DNA from: Annona cherimola
Lineage: Eukaryota; Streptophyta; Magnoliopsida; Magnoliales; Annonaceae
DNA length: 64,000 nucleotides
Reading direction: 5' to 3'
Assembly (NCBI GenBank): GCA_030490835.1
Contig: CM059971.1
Coordinates: forward strand, 43,820,012-43,884,011
The first letter of the stretch is position 1. Every line of letters starts with the position of its first letter. Below the pieces are notes generated by a model. That model made no database searches. It saw only the letters and a list, made by a program, of their open reading frames with translations, and was not told where the DNA came from. This document shows, piece by piece, positions 30,401-41,853 of the stretch. A program made the translations under genes and the position numbers.

Positions 30401-33219
30401 CTTTCTTCCATTCTTTTCCTTGCTTTTGCCTAGATAAATGAAAATAACATTTCATTTATTCACATCAACTTCAAATACACAAATTCCTTAGGTTTTCCAA
30501 CCTACATAAATTCATTTGGACTTAGCTTGACCCGCTTGTCCTTCAAGTCGGGTATTCATACTTAGCACATAGCCTATACATATCAATCATCCATTCATTC
30601 ATTTTAATACCCTTATGTAGGGTAATCTTACATAAACATAATAATCATTGATGAAATCATTATTTGGAGGTTCATTACCTCCATTTATCATTTTTAATAT
30701 ATTTTCCATTTTTCATACAACGGTGCTCATTTTAAGCACTTAGTTACTAACTTAGACATCATATAATAATCTCGAAGTTTGAGATTATCATAATTTAATA
30801 AAACAGCAACCTAATCCACATTTTCCATCATATTTTCATGAATTTTTTCATTTTACCCCTTCACATAATCCATTCATCATTTTCAACATCAAAACATGAA
30901 AATCGGGTCTTATACGTAACCCTAAATTCCATCCTTTCTAAACCTCACCTTTAATAGGTTAAATCCTCATAATTACTTATGATACTTATTTATATCCCAT
31001 TATAAGTTAAATTCCATCACAAAAATCTGAAATTTAACATTTATCTTGATTTTTTCCTTAAGCTGTCCATAATGCTGAATTCAGGCACACTGAATTCTCA
31101 AAATCATGAATTAATATCAAATAAACTAGTTTTGATCTGAAATTTATAAAATACCTTAATAATTACATGAAATAACCAAAATAAATATTTCCAGCACGAA
31201 ATATTTAGTATTTCTATATATTTTGGTATTTGTACTCTGCTGGACAGCAGCACCCGTTTTCAGACAGTCCAAAGCACGAAATAATTATATTTTTTTTCAT
31301 GTGATTATAAATACGTATTATTCATCCTATAAAATTTTCAGCCCAAAATTACTTGTGTAAAAAATACTAAAAATCATTTAGTTCTGCTGATCCTGACACC
31401 CGTTCAACCCTGTTCAGGTTAATTTTCTCGGATTTTTAGTTTCCAACATGATTATCCTTTTGGGCTGAAAATTGGGTAATTCCTTAATTATCCTATATTG
31501 AGAAGTAAAAAATATTTGCATGATAAAATTCATTAATTTACTATTTCTTCCATATTTGTCTTTCCTAGTTCAGATTTACTACACTTAAGTGTAGATTAGA
31601 TGATATGGGTTGATTAATCCCCAAATTAAACTTTATAAATCAAATTATATAATTCATCTAATCATGAATCATCATATAATCAAGATTCGGCATCAAAACA
31701 GCAACATCTCATAGGATTTAAGAAAATTCCTTCCATGATTTTCAACCCATAATCAAGGGGTATACTTACTTGAAATTGAATCAACTTGGATTCCATTTTT
31801 CCTAGCTTGGTTCTTCTTCTTTCCTCCCATTTTTCCTTCTCATTTTCTCCTCTTTTCCTCCTCCTCAAGCTGCTGGAAAATGGGTTTGCTCCTTAGCATT
31901 TTCTCTCTCCTCCCCCTTAAATCAAATGGACGTGCACTTGGGGCAAAGGCTAGATTTTCCAGCTTGTGGGCCCCACTTTCCACTTTATTTAAAGAATGAT
32001 TAAGACGTGCTTATCCCCCTTTTCTGACATGGAAAAATATGGGCCAAGTAAATTAGCAATTTATTTTTAATAAATCCATTAAAATCCACATCATTAATGG
32101 ACAAAATCTGTCCACAAGATGCAACGTCCATTTCAGCTGCTGTTTGCCATTTTTTTCCACGAATGTTTATTTTAATTTATGGATAATTAACTACCCTAGG
32201 TAGTAGCCTAATTATGGGTCCATTTAGCTTATTAAAAAAATCATAAAAAATCACATTTACAGCCTTTGAATGTGCACCTCCCTTCCTTCATGTAGCTGTC
32301 CACTTGGGTGGGGTCCACTTGCAGCAGCTTTTGCACGATGTTTCCACCTAATTTTCACTTTAATTAATGGTTTTTTAATCACCCTAGGTAACTAGCTTAA
32401 TTAGGGGTTAATTTAGCTATTAAAAAATCATTAAAATTTCCAAAAGCTGCTTTGAACGTGCACATCATTCTTGCTCATGTTTCTGTCCACGTCCATGTGC
32501 CTTGATATTTTCGCATTTTGTGCCCCAAATTAATTCCATTAACCACCCTTGTCATGTAGCTTACTTAATTACATATTTTATAATTTTTAAAAATAAAAAA
32601 TTCCATGTAAACAACCCATTTGGGCATCCATTTTATGCCACCTATTTCATGCTCCTTTGAGCTAATCCATTAGCCACTAAATCATGTCATTAATCAATTA
32701 ATTTTATCATCATTAGCTTAATCCATGCCTCTCATTGCATAGATCTCATAATTTTAACCGTTCATTTCAAATTTCGTCTCAATCCGACTTTTATAGCTCA
32801 AGTTATGATCATTTGAATTTTTGAACGGTGATGATCAATTTTTACCCTAATTTCGTCCTTATTTTCATAATCCATCATTAACATAAGATTAAGCACAAAA
32901 TTATGTGCTTACCTTTCAATTTTCATCTTAATCCGCCTTCCCGGCGTCAAGTTACGCATTTTCTAGCATTTGCTATTTTAACTTCATAATTAGCAACATA
33001 ACTATCCTCAATATATTTTTATTTCCTAATCCTCATTAATCCTCTTTAATCACATTGACCCATATCGGCTTATATTGATGATTCATCATCATTTGCCCTA
33101 ATTGTAATTAATCATCAATATTGCAATGAAAATCATTTATAATTCCACTAAACCATTCATGATTCATATGTATATGCCAAATGCATATACATAACTCTTT
33201 CTTGGGTCAGGGTATCACA
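27463..33219 (-). mobile_element. TK-3: complete solo LTR of Tekay type, 5757 bp, inside SIRE-3 Gag
   Basis: Ends TGTGGCGCCCCAAATCGAG and GGTATCACA (plus strand). The duplication ACAAA is at 27458-27462 and 33220-33224, and the empty site is visible in SIRE-2 near 38957 (AGAGCACAAAATAATG). There is no internal sequence, so it is a solo LTR produced by recombination between two LTRs. It holds the GC-rich module (about 28920-29045), a hairpin chain (28040-28620) and further hairpins of the type CGACTTTTCATTAAAGTCG (30210-30228). About 30450-33200 is AT-rich with no recognisable gene. Confidence 0.92.
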
Positions 33220-33224
33220 ACAAA

Positions 33225-33474
33225 ATAATGAATTCATAGCCTTGGCGTTGCTCTTTACAATTTTCACTTCCTCATCGGTCCATTTGGAAGCTCTTTCATC
33301 AATAAGCAAAGTCACACCGTCTTGGATTGCAATCCAAGAGTCCATATCTGTAGCCATGATGAGTTGTTTCATACGTAGTTTCCAATATCCAAAATTGTTC
33401 CCATCAAACAATGGTGGCCTAGTAAAGGATTGGCCTTCGGCAAATGCGGAAACGGAAGTGGATTGGGATGCCAT
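33225..33474 (-). pseudogene. Gag N-terminus of SIRE-3
   Basis: Start MASQSTSVSAFAEGQSFTRP at 33474, then PPLFDGNNFGYWKLRMKQLI and DMDSWIAIQDG, typical of copia Gag N-termini, and DERASKWTDEEVKIVKSNAK. TK-3 interrupts the frame after AMNSLFC at 33224. The first codon lies 35 bases from the primer site. Confidence 0.9.
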
Positions 33475-33508
33475 CTCAAAAGATCTCTTTGGTAAAACTC
33501 AAAGACCT

Positions 33509-33520
33509 GCTCTGATACCA
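33509..33520 (-). other. Primer binding site of SIRE-3
   Basis: TGGTATCAGAGC on the minus strand, two bases from the LTR end at 33523 and 35 bases before the Gag start. Confidence 0.95.
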
Positions 33521-33522
33521 CT

Positions 33523-35305
33523 TGTTGGTCCCGAGGTGATGACAATTACCCAAGAGGGGAGGGGTGAATTGGGTATTTTAAAATTTAAAACTTTAATTAG
33601 AGATTTTACCCCGGTTTAGTTTAAACCCCTTTAATGAAACAAATAGAAAGCAATAAGATAATGAAAGCGAAAATAAAAAACAGTAGACAAGATTTATAGT
33701 GGTTCGGGCAACCTTTCCCTACTCCACTGTTCCAAGCTCACACTCCCCTGTGACTTGGGTTCCACTATGTATTCCTCGAATACCACTAGAGTCTCCACTC
33801 TCTTCTAGATTCTAGCTCTAGGTGGCATATACAACCAGAGCCTCCACTCTCTTCTAGATTCTAGCTCTAGGGGGCGTGTACAACAAGCAACACAAGTAGG
33901 TGATGAGTTACACTCCAATCATAACCCTACTTGTTATATCTTGGTTTGAAACGTCGAACTCAAACCAAGCACCAAAATCAAATAACAAGATGAAATAGAA
34001 GAAATCTACACTTTACAGATTTGTGTATGCAGTTTTAGCTCGAGGAAGAAATCGTAGAAGCGACGAATTGTTCATTGTTGAAGCAAACAGCAACTTTGAA
34101 GCTTGTTCTTCCTTTGAAAGTGTATAGATCACTCAATTGTAGAGAAAAGTGGATTGAAACTCTTAATAGCACTTCTTTCCTCTTTTTCAGCTCTTACTTG
34201 TGTATTTCCACATTTGCTTGAGTGTCTATATATAGAGGAGGGAGAATTTTGAACGTTATAGAGGTGGTTGGCGCATAATAAATGTTCCAACGTTCAAAAA
34301 TTCGAACGTTATTTCTCCAAGTCGCAGGTGGAGTCGACTTTGTGTGCGACTTCGCCCAAGTCGCATGCTGCAGTCGACTTCGGGTGCAACTTCGGCTATG
34401 CTTCAGTTTCCAAGTCTGTCTTCTGGGTCAACTTGGTCTGAGACTTGGCCCCAAGTCGATCTTGGAGTCGACTTCGGGTACGATTTGGCTTTTCTCTCTT
34501 GCCAAGTCTGCTTAATCCTTCTTGAGATGTCTCTGGCTTGCTTAACTTCTTCTTCATAAGTGTTCTTCTTTTGATTTTCAATACTTGGAGTTCATTTGTA
34601 TAAAATTTCTTTAGCTTTATGTCTAGAAAGCTTGAATCTTCGTATGCATGAGCAAGATCAATATATATATATATTGATTAGATTGGTTTAATTTATGTAT
34701 CTTGCTTGCTTTGGTCTTGGATTAATCTTCATCTGCTCCAAGTCGAATATTTAAGTCGACTTGGTCTTCAACTTGACTCAAGTCTATCTTGAAGTCGACT
34801 TATCTTCAACTTGATTTCTGAAAATCTGCACTGTGAACCTGAAGTCAATGCTGGAGTCGACTTGGTCTGCGACTTCACCCAAGTCACCATTGGAGTCGAC
34901 TTCATGTGCGACTTCGGCAGATTTGCCATCCAATTTCAACTCTGGAAGGAAAGTGTCACTTGAAGTCGATACTGGAGTCGACTTGGTCTGCGACTTCGCC
35001 CAAGTCACAAGTGGAGTCGACTTCGTCTGCGACTTCGAGAATTCTTGCTCCTAATTTCAACGCTGGACAGAGGACGTCTTTTGAAGTCGAAGATGGAGTC
35101 GACTTGAGAAATCGACTTGGCCCAAGTCGATGTCTGAGTCGACGTGAGTTGGACTTGACCTGTTCTGTTTTGTATTTTTCACTTTTATATCCTTAAACAA
35201 TACACAAAACACATTTGTAGCTAATACTTACTCAAATTGTGTTGTTAATCATCAAAACACATGCTTTGGATATTTTGCATTTGATTTCAACAATTGTTTC
35301 CGACA
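33523..35305 (-). mobile_element. SIRE-3 5' LTR (1783 bp)
   Basis: Ends TGTTGGTCC and TTTCCGACA; the last has one change from CCAACA. It holds two units of the 49-bp repeat, a TATA box at about 34225-34236 and palindrome arrays at 34318-34505 and 34740-35155. The partner is 16117-17847. GTATC follows at 35306-35310. Confidence 0.92.
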
Positions 35306-35310
35306 GTATC
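35306..35310. repeat. Target duplication of SIRE-3, right (GTATC)
   Basis: Second copy of the 5-bp duplication, continuing into AACCTTTCCTC of the SIRE-2 reverse transcriptase. Confidence 0.9.
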
Positions 35311-35744
35311 AACCTTTCCTCTTTGAAATTCATGATCAATCAAAAATGTGTTCAACCTTTCATACCAAGCTCGTGAGCTTGTTTTAGTCGATATAATGCT
35401 TTGGTTAATTGATAAACATATTTTGATTGATCCTTTTCTTCAAATCTAGGGGGTTGTTCAACATATACTTCTTCATTCAAGTATCCATTCAAAAATGCAC
35501 TTTTCACATCCATTTGAAACAATTTGAAATCCATGTGAGAAGTAAAAGCGAGTAAAATGCGTATGGTTTCTAATCTAGCCACAGGTGCATATGATTCTTC
35601 AAAATCAATCCCTTCTTCTTAGGAATACCCTTTGGCTACTAGTATAGCTTTGTTTCTTATTATAAGTCCACTTTCATCCAATTTGTTCCTAAATACCCAT
35701 TTAGTACAAATAATAGTGCAATCATTGGGTCTAGGGACTAAATG
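35311..35744 (-). pseudogene. Reverse transcriptase, N-terminal half, of SIRE-2
   Basis: Reads [40 protein letters not shown] and [20 protein letters not shown], matching the reverse transcriptase of SIRE-3. A stop interrupts EGIDFEE-like sequence near 35621 and another precedes it. The remainder lies at 15110-16111, across SIRE-3. Confidence 0.9.
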
Positions 35745-36668
35745 TCATACATTATTTCTTTCAAATTGATTTAGCTCTTCTTGCATTGCAATAACCCAGT
35801 TTTCATCATTAAGAGCTTGATCAATTGTTGTCAGTTCAATGTTTGATACAAAAGCATAATGTCCACAAATATTTTGTTTTGATCTTCTAGTCTTTACTCC
35901 ATAGATATTGCCAATAACTTGCTCAAATGGATGGGCATTTTTGAATTTCAAATCAGTTGGAAGTTTATAGGAACAGTTACCTTCACTTACCCTTTCTTCC
36001 GTGAAATTTTCTGGCTTGAGCTCGGTTTCCTCTTGTTGATCTTGTTGTTTTCTTTTGAACTCTTCGATGTGCCATCTGCATCACTTAATTCATCCTCCTT
36101 TCTCAGAGTTTGGTTAAATTCATCAAAAACAACATGTATTGATTCTTCTACTATTTGATTTCTTTTGTTGAAAATCTTATATGCTTTGCTATTTGATGAA
36201 TAACCTAAGAAAATAGCTTCATCACTTTTGGCATCTAATTTTTCCAAATTTATTTTTCCATTATTTAACACATAACAAGTACATCCAAAAGTATGGAAAT
36301 ATGATATGTTCGATTTTCTGCGTTTCCAAAGTTCATATGGAGTCTTTTTCAATATTGCTCTAATGGTAACTCGGTTTAATACATGACAAGTTGTACTTAC
36401 AGCTTCACCCCAAAATCTTTTGGACAATTTTCTCTCATTTAACATAGTTCTAGCCATTTCTTGTTTTGTCCGATTTTTTCTTTCAACAACTCCATTTTGT
36501 TGAGGAGTTCTTGGTGCAAAAAATGCATGATGAATTCTTTTTTCATTGCAAAATTCTATGAATCCTTTATTTTCAAATTCACTACCATGATCACTTCTAA
36601 TGGAAATAATTGAACTTTATTTTTCATTTTGCACCAAATTTGAAAACGTGACAAACATAGAAAATGCT
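35745..36668 (-). pseudogene. Integrase core end and C-terminus of SIRE-2
   Basis: SDHGSEF and PQQNGVVERKN (second Asp and Glu of the triad) are readable at 36480-36610, although the frame is broken. FWGEAVSTTCHVLNR, KKTPYELWKRRKSNISYFHT, FGCTCYVLN and SIHVVFDEFNQTLRKEDEL follow to 35987, then the linker FKNAHPFEQVIGN and DENWVIAMQEELNQFERNNV to 35745. Confidence 0.9.
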
Positions 36669-37404
36669 TCATCTTTTGCTAGCTAAGAGTATAATCCAAG
36701 TAAATCTTGAAAAATCATCGACAATTACATGCACGTACTTTTTCCCACAAAGAGTTAAAATGTCCGATAGTCCATAAAGATCCATATGCAACAATTCAAG
36801 TGGTCTAGTCGTTGAAATTTCCTTTTCGGTGAAAAATGACATTTTGGGTTGTTTAGATAATTGACAAGCTTTGCAAATCTTATCCTTGTCATATTTAAGC
36901 TTTGGTAACCCTTGTACTAGATTCTTTTTCCACCAAATTTTAATATTTGACATATTTATATGTCCAAGCCTTGTATGCCAAATCCATGGATCATTTTCTA
37001 TGGCTATTAGACATTTTCCTTCCAGTTCATCAAGGCAAACATTTCCATGTCTTTTGCCACTAAATACTATGTGTTCATCATCAAAAACATTGCATATAGA
37101 GGATTCAAATACAACTTTATATCCTTTGTCACATAATTGACTAATACTCATAAGATTGTATTTGAATCCTTCAATAAATAGTATATCCTCAAAACATGCA
37201 TTTGAAATACCATATACATTTCCTTTACCTTTTATTTTACCTTTTTCATTATTTCCAAAGGCTACTGTTCCTTCATTGCACAGGTTGATCTTATGGAACA
37301 GTCCTTTTTCTCCTGTCATATGTCTTAAGCAACCACTATCCATAAACCCTATGTTATTGGCCTTATCTCTAAGACAAACCTGCAAAAATTTAATCAAGTG
37401 GAGC
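36669..37404 (-). pseudogene. Protease, pre-integrase and first part of integrase of SIRE-2
   Basis: A 242-codon open frame. GFMDSGCLRHMTGEKGLFHK carries the protease DSG box. IWHTRLGHINMSNIK and CKACQLSKQPKMSFF form an intact HHCC zinc motif. ELLHMDLYGLSDIL gives the first catalytic Asp and DDFSRFTWIILLASKR ends the frame. The protease frame is shifted by one base relative to the Gag frame, which ends at TGA 37405-37407. Confidence 0.92.
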
Positions 37405-39204
37405 TCATCTTTTTGGTACCCATTTTATGGGTCCATTTGGATTAGTTATCCTTTGGAGTCTATGTTGATCTTCCTTTGAAAGCCACAAATCCAATGCTTT
37501 TGGGCATCCAAACCAATTTTGCACCAAAGTTTTGTAATTTTCTTAATTTGTATTGATAAATCTTGTGTCCCAACTTACTACAAAAATTACAGCTGCCGGG
37601 AGTCTAGGAATGGGAAGCCATTTGGTAATTGGTTCCCCGGTTGGTCTTTTGGTCCAAGCCATATGATTTATCTTGGGTTTAACATGAATGGGTTTGGTTT
37701 TGTTCCTTGGAGCATTAGATTTGCTCTGCTCAAATGTGGTATACCCAAGTCCTTTCTTACAACTTTGGGTAGTCATTTTCAAAAATATTTTCACACTTTC
37801 TCCTAGATTAGAAAACTTGGCAAGCGATTCATTTAATGATTCATTTCATTTTTGAGTTTTTCTAACTCATTTACCAAGGTATTCTTTTCATTTTTCAATT
37901 GATCAATCTTTTCAGTAAGTTTACCGTTCACAATCATTACTGCATCACATTGTCTTTTCTTAATTGTAAACTTGTTTCCTAATTTCTTTATTTTCTCATA
38001 TAATGAATCATAGGCTTGTTGAAGTTCTTCTAATTCAGCACATTTGAGGCATTCATTTGTAGAAGAAAAAACTGAAAAGGATTTTCGTTTGGTGGTAACC
38101 TCTTGATTACTTGTGCAGTTCGTTGAAGTAGCTTGATCCTCCAAGATTTCCGTTGCTGCAAAACGTACGTCGGAATTTGCCATGCAACAAATTCTTGCGC
38201 AATCCGCTTCACATTCTTCACTTGAAGAGCTGCATGTTGTTGATTCCTCTTTCTTTACGTACATGCCTCTTCCTTTGATTCTTTGAAATCTTCTGTTGTC
38301 GCCTCGATCTTTTCTTTGCTCCTTTGCTTTAGTCTCCTCGGGTGTTGGGCATTGGGCTTGCATATGCCCTGAATCGCCACACAGGTAGCATTTTGTTGTT
38401 TCTTTCTTCTTTTCTTTAGAATTTCTTTCTTTGAAATTTCTACATTTCCTTACAAATTTTCTGAATTGTTTTGTAAGTAAGGCGATTTCATCATCATTTT
38501 GTGACGACGAGGTGGTGTCATCCGAATCTTGTGCAGCTTTCAAGGCGATGACTCTTTTTCCTTTGTGGTGATCTTCGTTTCTTTTTTTGATTAACTCATG
38601 TGACATTAACTAGCTAATAAGATCTTCTAACTTCAATGTGTTCAGGTCCTTGGCTTCTTCTATCGCAGTAATCTTTGGAGTCCATGATTCGTGTAGCGCC
38701 CTTAAAATTTTCATTACCTGCTCAGATTCATAAATTACCTTTCCTAGACCTTTCAAGGCGTTAGTAATCTTGAAAAATCTACCAAATATTTCAGAAATAT
38801 TTTCTGTTTCTAACATCCTAAAACTTTCCAATTTCCAATCAAAATATATCTCCTTGTCCCTTGGACTCGAGAAGTTCCTTCATAGATAGATGTTGATGTA
38901 TCCCATATCTCCTTGGCGGTCAAATAAGAGGATACTCTATCATATTTGGAAGCAGTAAGAGCACAAAATAATGAATTCATAGCCTTGGCGTTGCTCTTTA
39001 CAATTTTCACTTCCTCATCGGTCCATTTGGAAGCTCTTTCATCAGTGGGGCTTGGATTGCAATCCAAGAGTCCATATCTGTAGTCATGATGAGTTGTTTT
39101 ATATGTAGCTTCCAATATGCAAAATTGTTCCCATCAAACAATGGTGGCCTAGTAAAGGATTGGCCTTCGGCAAATGCGGGAACGGAGGTAGATTGGGATG
39201 CCAT
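37405..39204 (-). pseudogene. Gag of SIRE-2 (most complete Gag of the family)
   Basis: Start MASQSTSVPAFAEGQSFTRP at 39204. A frameshift near 39045 leads to the frame with DERASKWTDEEVKIV and KEIWDTSTSIYEGTSRVQG; another near 38830 leads to FRMLETENISEIFGRFFKIT, GKVIYESEQVMKILRALHES and LNTLKLEDLIS, the classic copia Gag core. From 38606: a Ser/Asp/Glu-rich linker, zinc knuckle CYLCGDSGHMQAQC (38350-38393), a Cys-rich stretch, then a long coiled coil (ELEELQQAYDSLYEKIKKL ... LVNELEKLKNEM) to 37833. The linker WTKRPTGEPITKW and a second zinc-knuckle-like motif whose last Cys is Tyr lie at 37543-37794. The frame ends at TGA 37405-37407. Gag would form the particle and bind element RNA. Confidence 0.9.
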
Positions 39205-39238
39205 ATGAAAAGGTCTCTTTGGTAAAACTCAAAGACCT

Positions 39239-39250
39239 GCTCTGATACCA
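39239..39250 (-). other. Primer binding site of SIRE-2
   Basis: TGGTATCAGAGC on the minus strand, two bases from the LTR at 39253. Confidence 0.95.
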
Positions 39251-39252
39251 CT

Positions 39253-40922
39253 TGTTGGTCCCGAGTTGACGACAATTACCCTAGAGGGGAGGGGTGAATT
39301 GGGTATTTAAAAATTTAAAACTTAAATTAGAAACTTTACCCCAATTTAATTTAATTCCCTTTAATGAAACAAATTAAAAGCATTAAGATAATGAAAGCGG
39401 AAATGAAAAATAATAGACAAGATTTATAGTGGTTCGGGCAACCTTCCCTACTCCACTCTTCCAAGCTCACACTCCTTGTGACTTAGGTTCCACTATGTAT
39501 TCCGCGAATACAACTAGAGCCTCTGCTCTCTTCTAGATTCCAGATCTAGGGGACATATACAACCAGAGCCTCCGCCCTCTTCTAGATTCTAGCTCTAGGG
39601 GGCGTATACAACACGCAGCACAAGTAGGTGACGAGTTCCACTCCAGTCACAATCCTATTTTGCTATAACTTGGTTTGAAACACCAAACTCAAACCAAGCA
39701 TCAAAAACTGAGTATACAAAATGAAATGAAAGAAATCTACACTTTACAAATTTGTGTAGCACATTTCAGCTCGAGGAAGAATTCGTAGAAGTGACGAATC
39801 GTTCTGCGTTGAAGCAAACAATAACTTTGAAGCTTCTTCTTCCTTTGAAAGTGTATAGATCACTCAAATGTAGAAGAAAGTGAATTGTAAGTCTTAGTAG
39901 CTCTTCTTTCCTCTTTTTCAGCTCTATCTTGTATGTTTCCACGTTTGCTTGAGTGTCTATATATAGAGGAGGGAGAATTTTGAACCTTATGAAGTTGGTT
40001 GGCGTGTAATAAATGCGCCAACGTTCAAAAATTCGAACGTTATGACCCCAAGTCGTAGATGGAGTCGACTTCGGGTGTGACTTCGACTATGCTCAGGCTG
40101 TTCAAGTTCTTCCTCGGGTCGACTTGGCCTTGGACTTGACCCAAGTCGCAGGTGGAGTCGACTTCGGGTGCGACTTCAGATTGCTCCAACTTCCAAGTCT
40201 GTCTTTTAGGTCGACTTGGTCTGGGACTTGACCCAAGTCGATGCTGGAGTCGACTTCGTTTGCGACTTGACCTCCTTATCTTGAGAAGTGAACTTAAAAC
40301 TCTTTTGAAATGTCTTTGCTTGCTTAACTGCTTCAACATAAGTGTTGTTCCTTTGATTTGCATCATTTGAAATTTAGAATATTCACTTTGCATAAAAAAT
40401 CCTTTAGCTTCATGTCTAGGAATCTTGAAAACTTGAGTCTTGGTATGCATGAACATGTCCAATTTATAGTCTTTTATTTAAATGGATGAATTCATGCAAC
40501 TTGCTTGCCTTTGAACTTGTTTTAATCTTCATTAGTTCCAAGTCGAGTGTTTGAGTCGACTTGGTCTTCAACTTGACTCAAGTCTGGCCTCAAGTCAACT
40601 TGGCCTGCGACTTCGCCCAAGTCGCATGTGGAGTCGACTTCATGTGCGACTTCGGCAACTCTTGGTCCCCAATTTCAACGATGGACAAAAATTGATGCTT
40701 GAAGTCTCTGTTGGAGTTGACTTGGGTATCGATTTGGCCTAAGTCGATGCCTGAGTCAACTTGGGGATCGACTTGGCCTGCCATGCTTTATATTTTTCAT
40801 TTTTATATCCTTAAACAATACACAAAATATACTAGTAGCTAAACTCACTCAAATTGTGTTGTTAATCATCAAAACACATGCCTTGGATATTTTGCATTTG
40901 ATTTTATCAATTGTTTCCAACA
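39253..40922 (-). mobile_element. SIRE-2 5' LTR (1670 bp)
   Basis: Ends TGTTGGTCCCGAG and TTTCCAACA. It has two 49-bp units, a TATA box at about 39957-39968 and palindrome arrays at 40045-40275 and 40540-40785. It abuts the remnant of the SIRE-1 LTR at 40923, showing that SIRE-2 inserted into a LTR of its own family. Confidence 0.9.
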
Positions 40923-41853
40923 TATATAATGGGAGGAGAGATTTGAACGTTATGAAGTTGGTTGGCGCGTAATAAATCGCAAATGTTCAAAAATTCGAAC
41001 GTTGCTACCCAAGTCGCAGGTAAAGTCGACTTCGGGTGAGACTTCGGATTCCTCCAACTTCCAAGTCTATCTTCCAGGTCGACTTGGTCGGGGAATTGAC
41101 CCAAGTCGCGGCTGGAGTCGACTTCGTTTGCAACTTGACCTCCTTATCTTGCCAAGTGAGCTTAAACTCTTTTGAAATGACTTTGGTCACTTTAATTTCT
41201 TCAAATTAAATATTCTTCCTTTGATTTGTATCATTTGAAATTCTATAGGAATAATTTAGCTTGAGACTTTTTGACTCCATGTCTTGAATTCTTGAATTCT
41301 TGACTCTTGGAATGCATGTAGACTATCCAAGTGTGTGCTCTTGATCCATCATAATGAATTCATGCAACCTGGCTTGCTTTGGACTTGTTTTGATCTTTAT
41401 TTGTTCCAAGTCGAGTGTTTGAGTTGACTTGGCCTTCAACTTCACTCAAGTCTGGCATAGAGTTGACTTGGTATGCGACTTAGCTCTTCAAGTTCTGCAC
41501 TATCAGTCTGAAGTCGAAGCTGGAGTCGACTTGGTCTGCGACTTCTCCCATGTCGCAAATGGAGTCGGCTTCATGTGCGACTTCGGCAGCTTTGTTCCCC
41601 AATTTCAACGCTGGACAAAAGATGGGCTTTGAAGTTGCTACTAGAGTCGACTTGGAATGCGACTTCGTCTAAGTCGATGTCTGAGTCAAATTGAGGATTG
41701 ACTTGATCTGTTATGCTTTATGTATTTCATATTTATAACCTTAACCATTGCACAAAACATATTAGTAGCTAAAACTAACTCAAATTGAGTTGTTAATCAT
41801 CAAAACCTATGCTTTGGGTATTTTGAATTTGATTTTAACAGTTGTTTCCAACA
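40923..41853 (-). mobile_element. SIRE-1 5' LTR, right part
   Basis: It begins TATATAATGGGAGGAGAG, in the middle of a LTR just after the TATA box, and ends GTTTCCAACA at 41853. It is more diverged from the other LTRs than they are from each other, as expected for the older host copy. Palindrome arrays lie at 41007-41140 and 41405-41705. CAATC (41854-41858) is the likely target duplication, not testable here. Confidence 0.85.

Larger units (their letters stand above)
16117..35305 (-). mobile_element. SIRE-3: full-span SIRE-type element with two nested Tekay LTRs
   Basis: LTRs at 16117-17847 and 33523-35305 bound a minus-strand internal region with primer site, Gag, protease, integrase, reverse transcriptase, RNase H, spacer, ORF3 and polypurine tracts. 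The duplication GTATC flanks it and it sits in the reverse transcriptase of SIRE-2. After subtraction of TK-2 and TK-3 the element is about 9.9 kb. Deletions: about 650 bp of Gag, and 377 bp between RNase H and reverse transcriptase at TK-2. It is the most complete SIRE copy in the window and the best source for the family structure. Confidence 0.9.
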
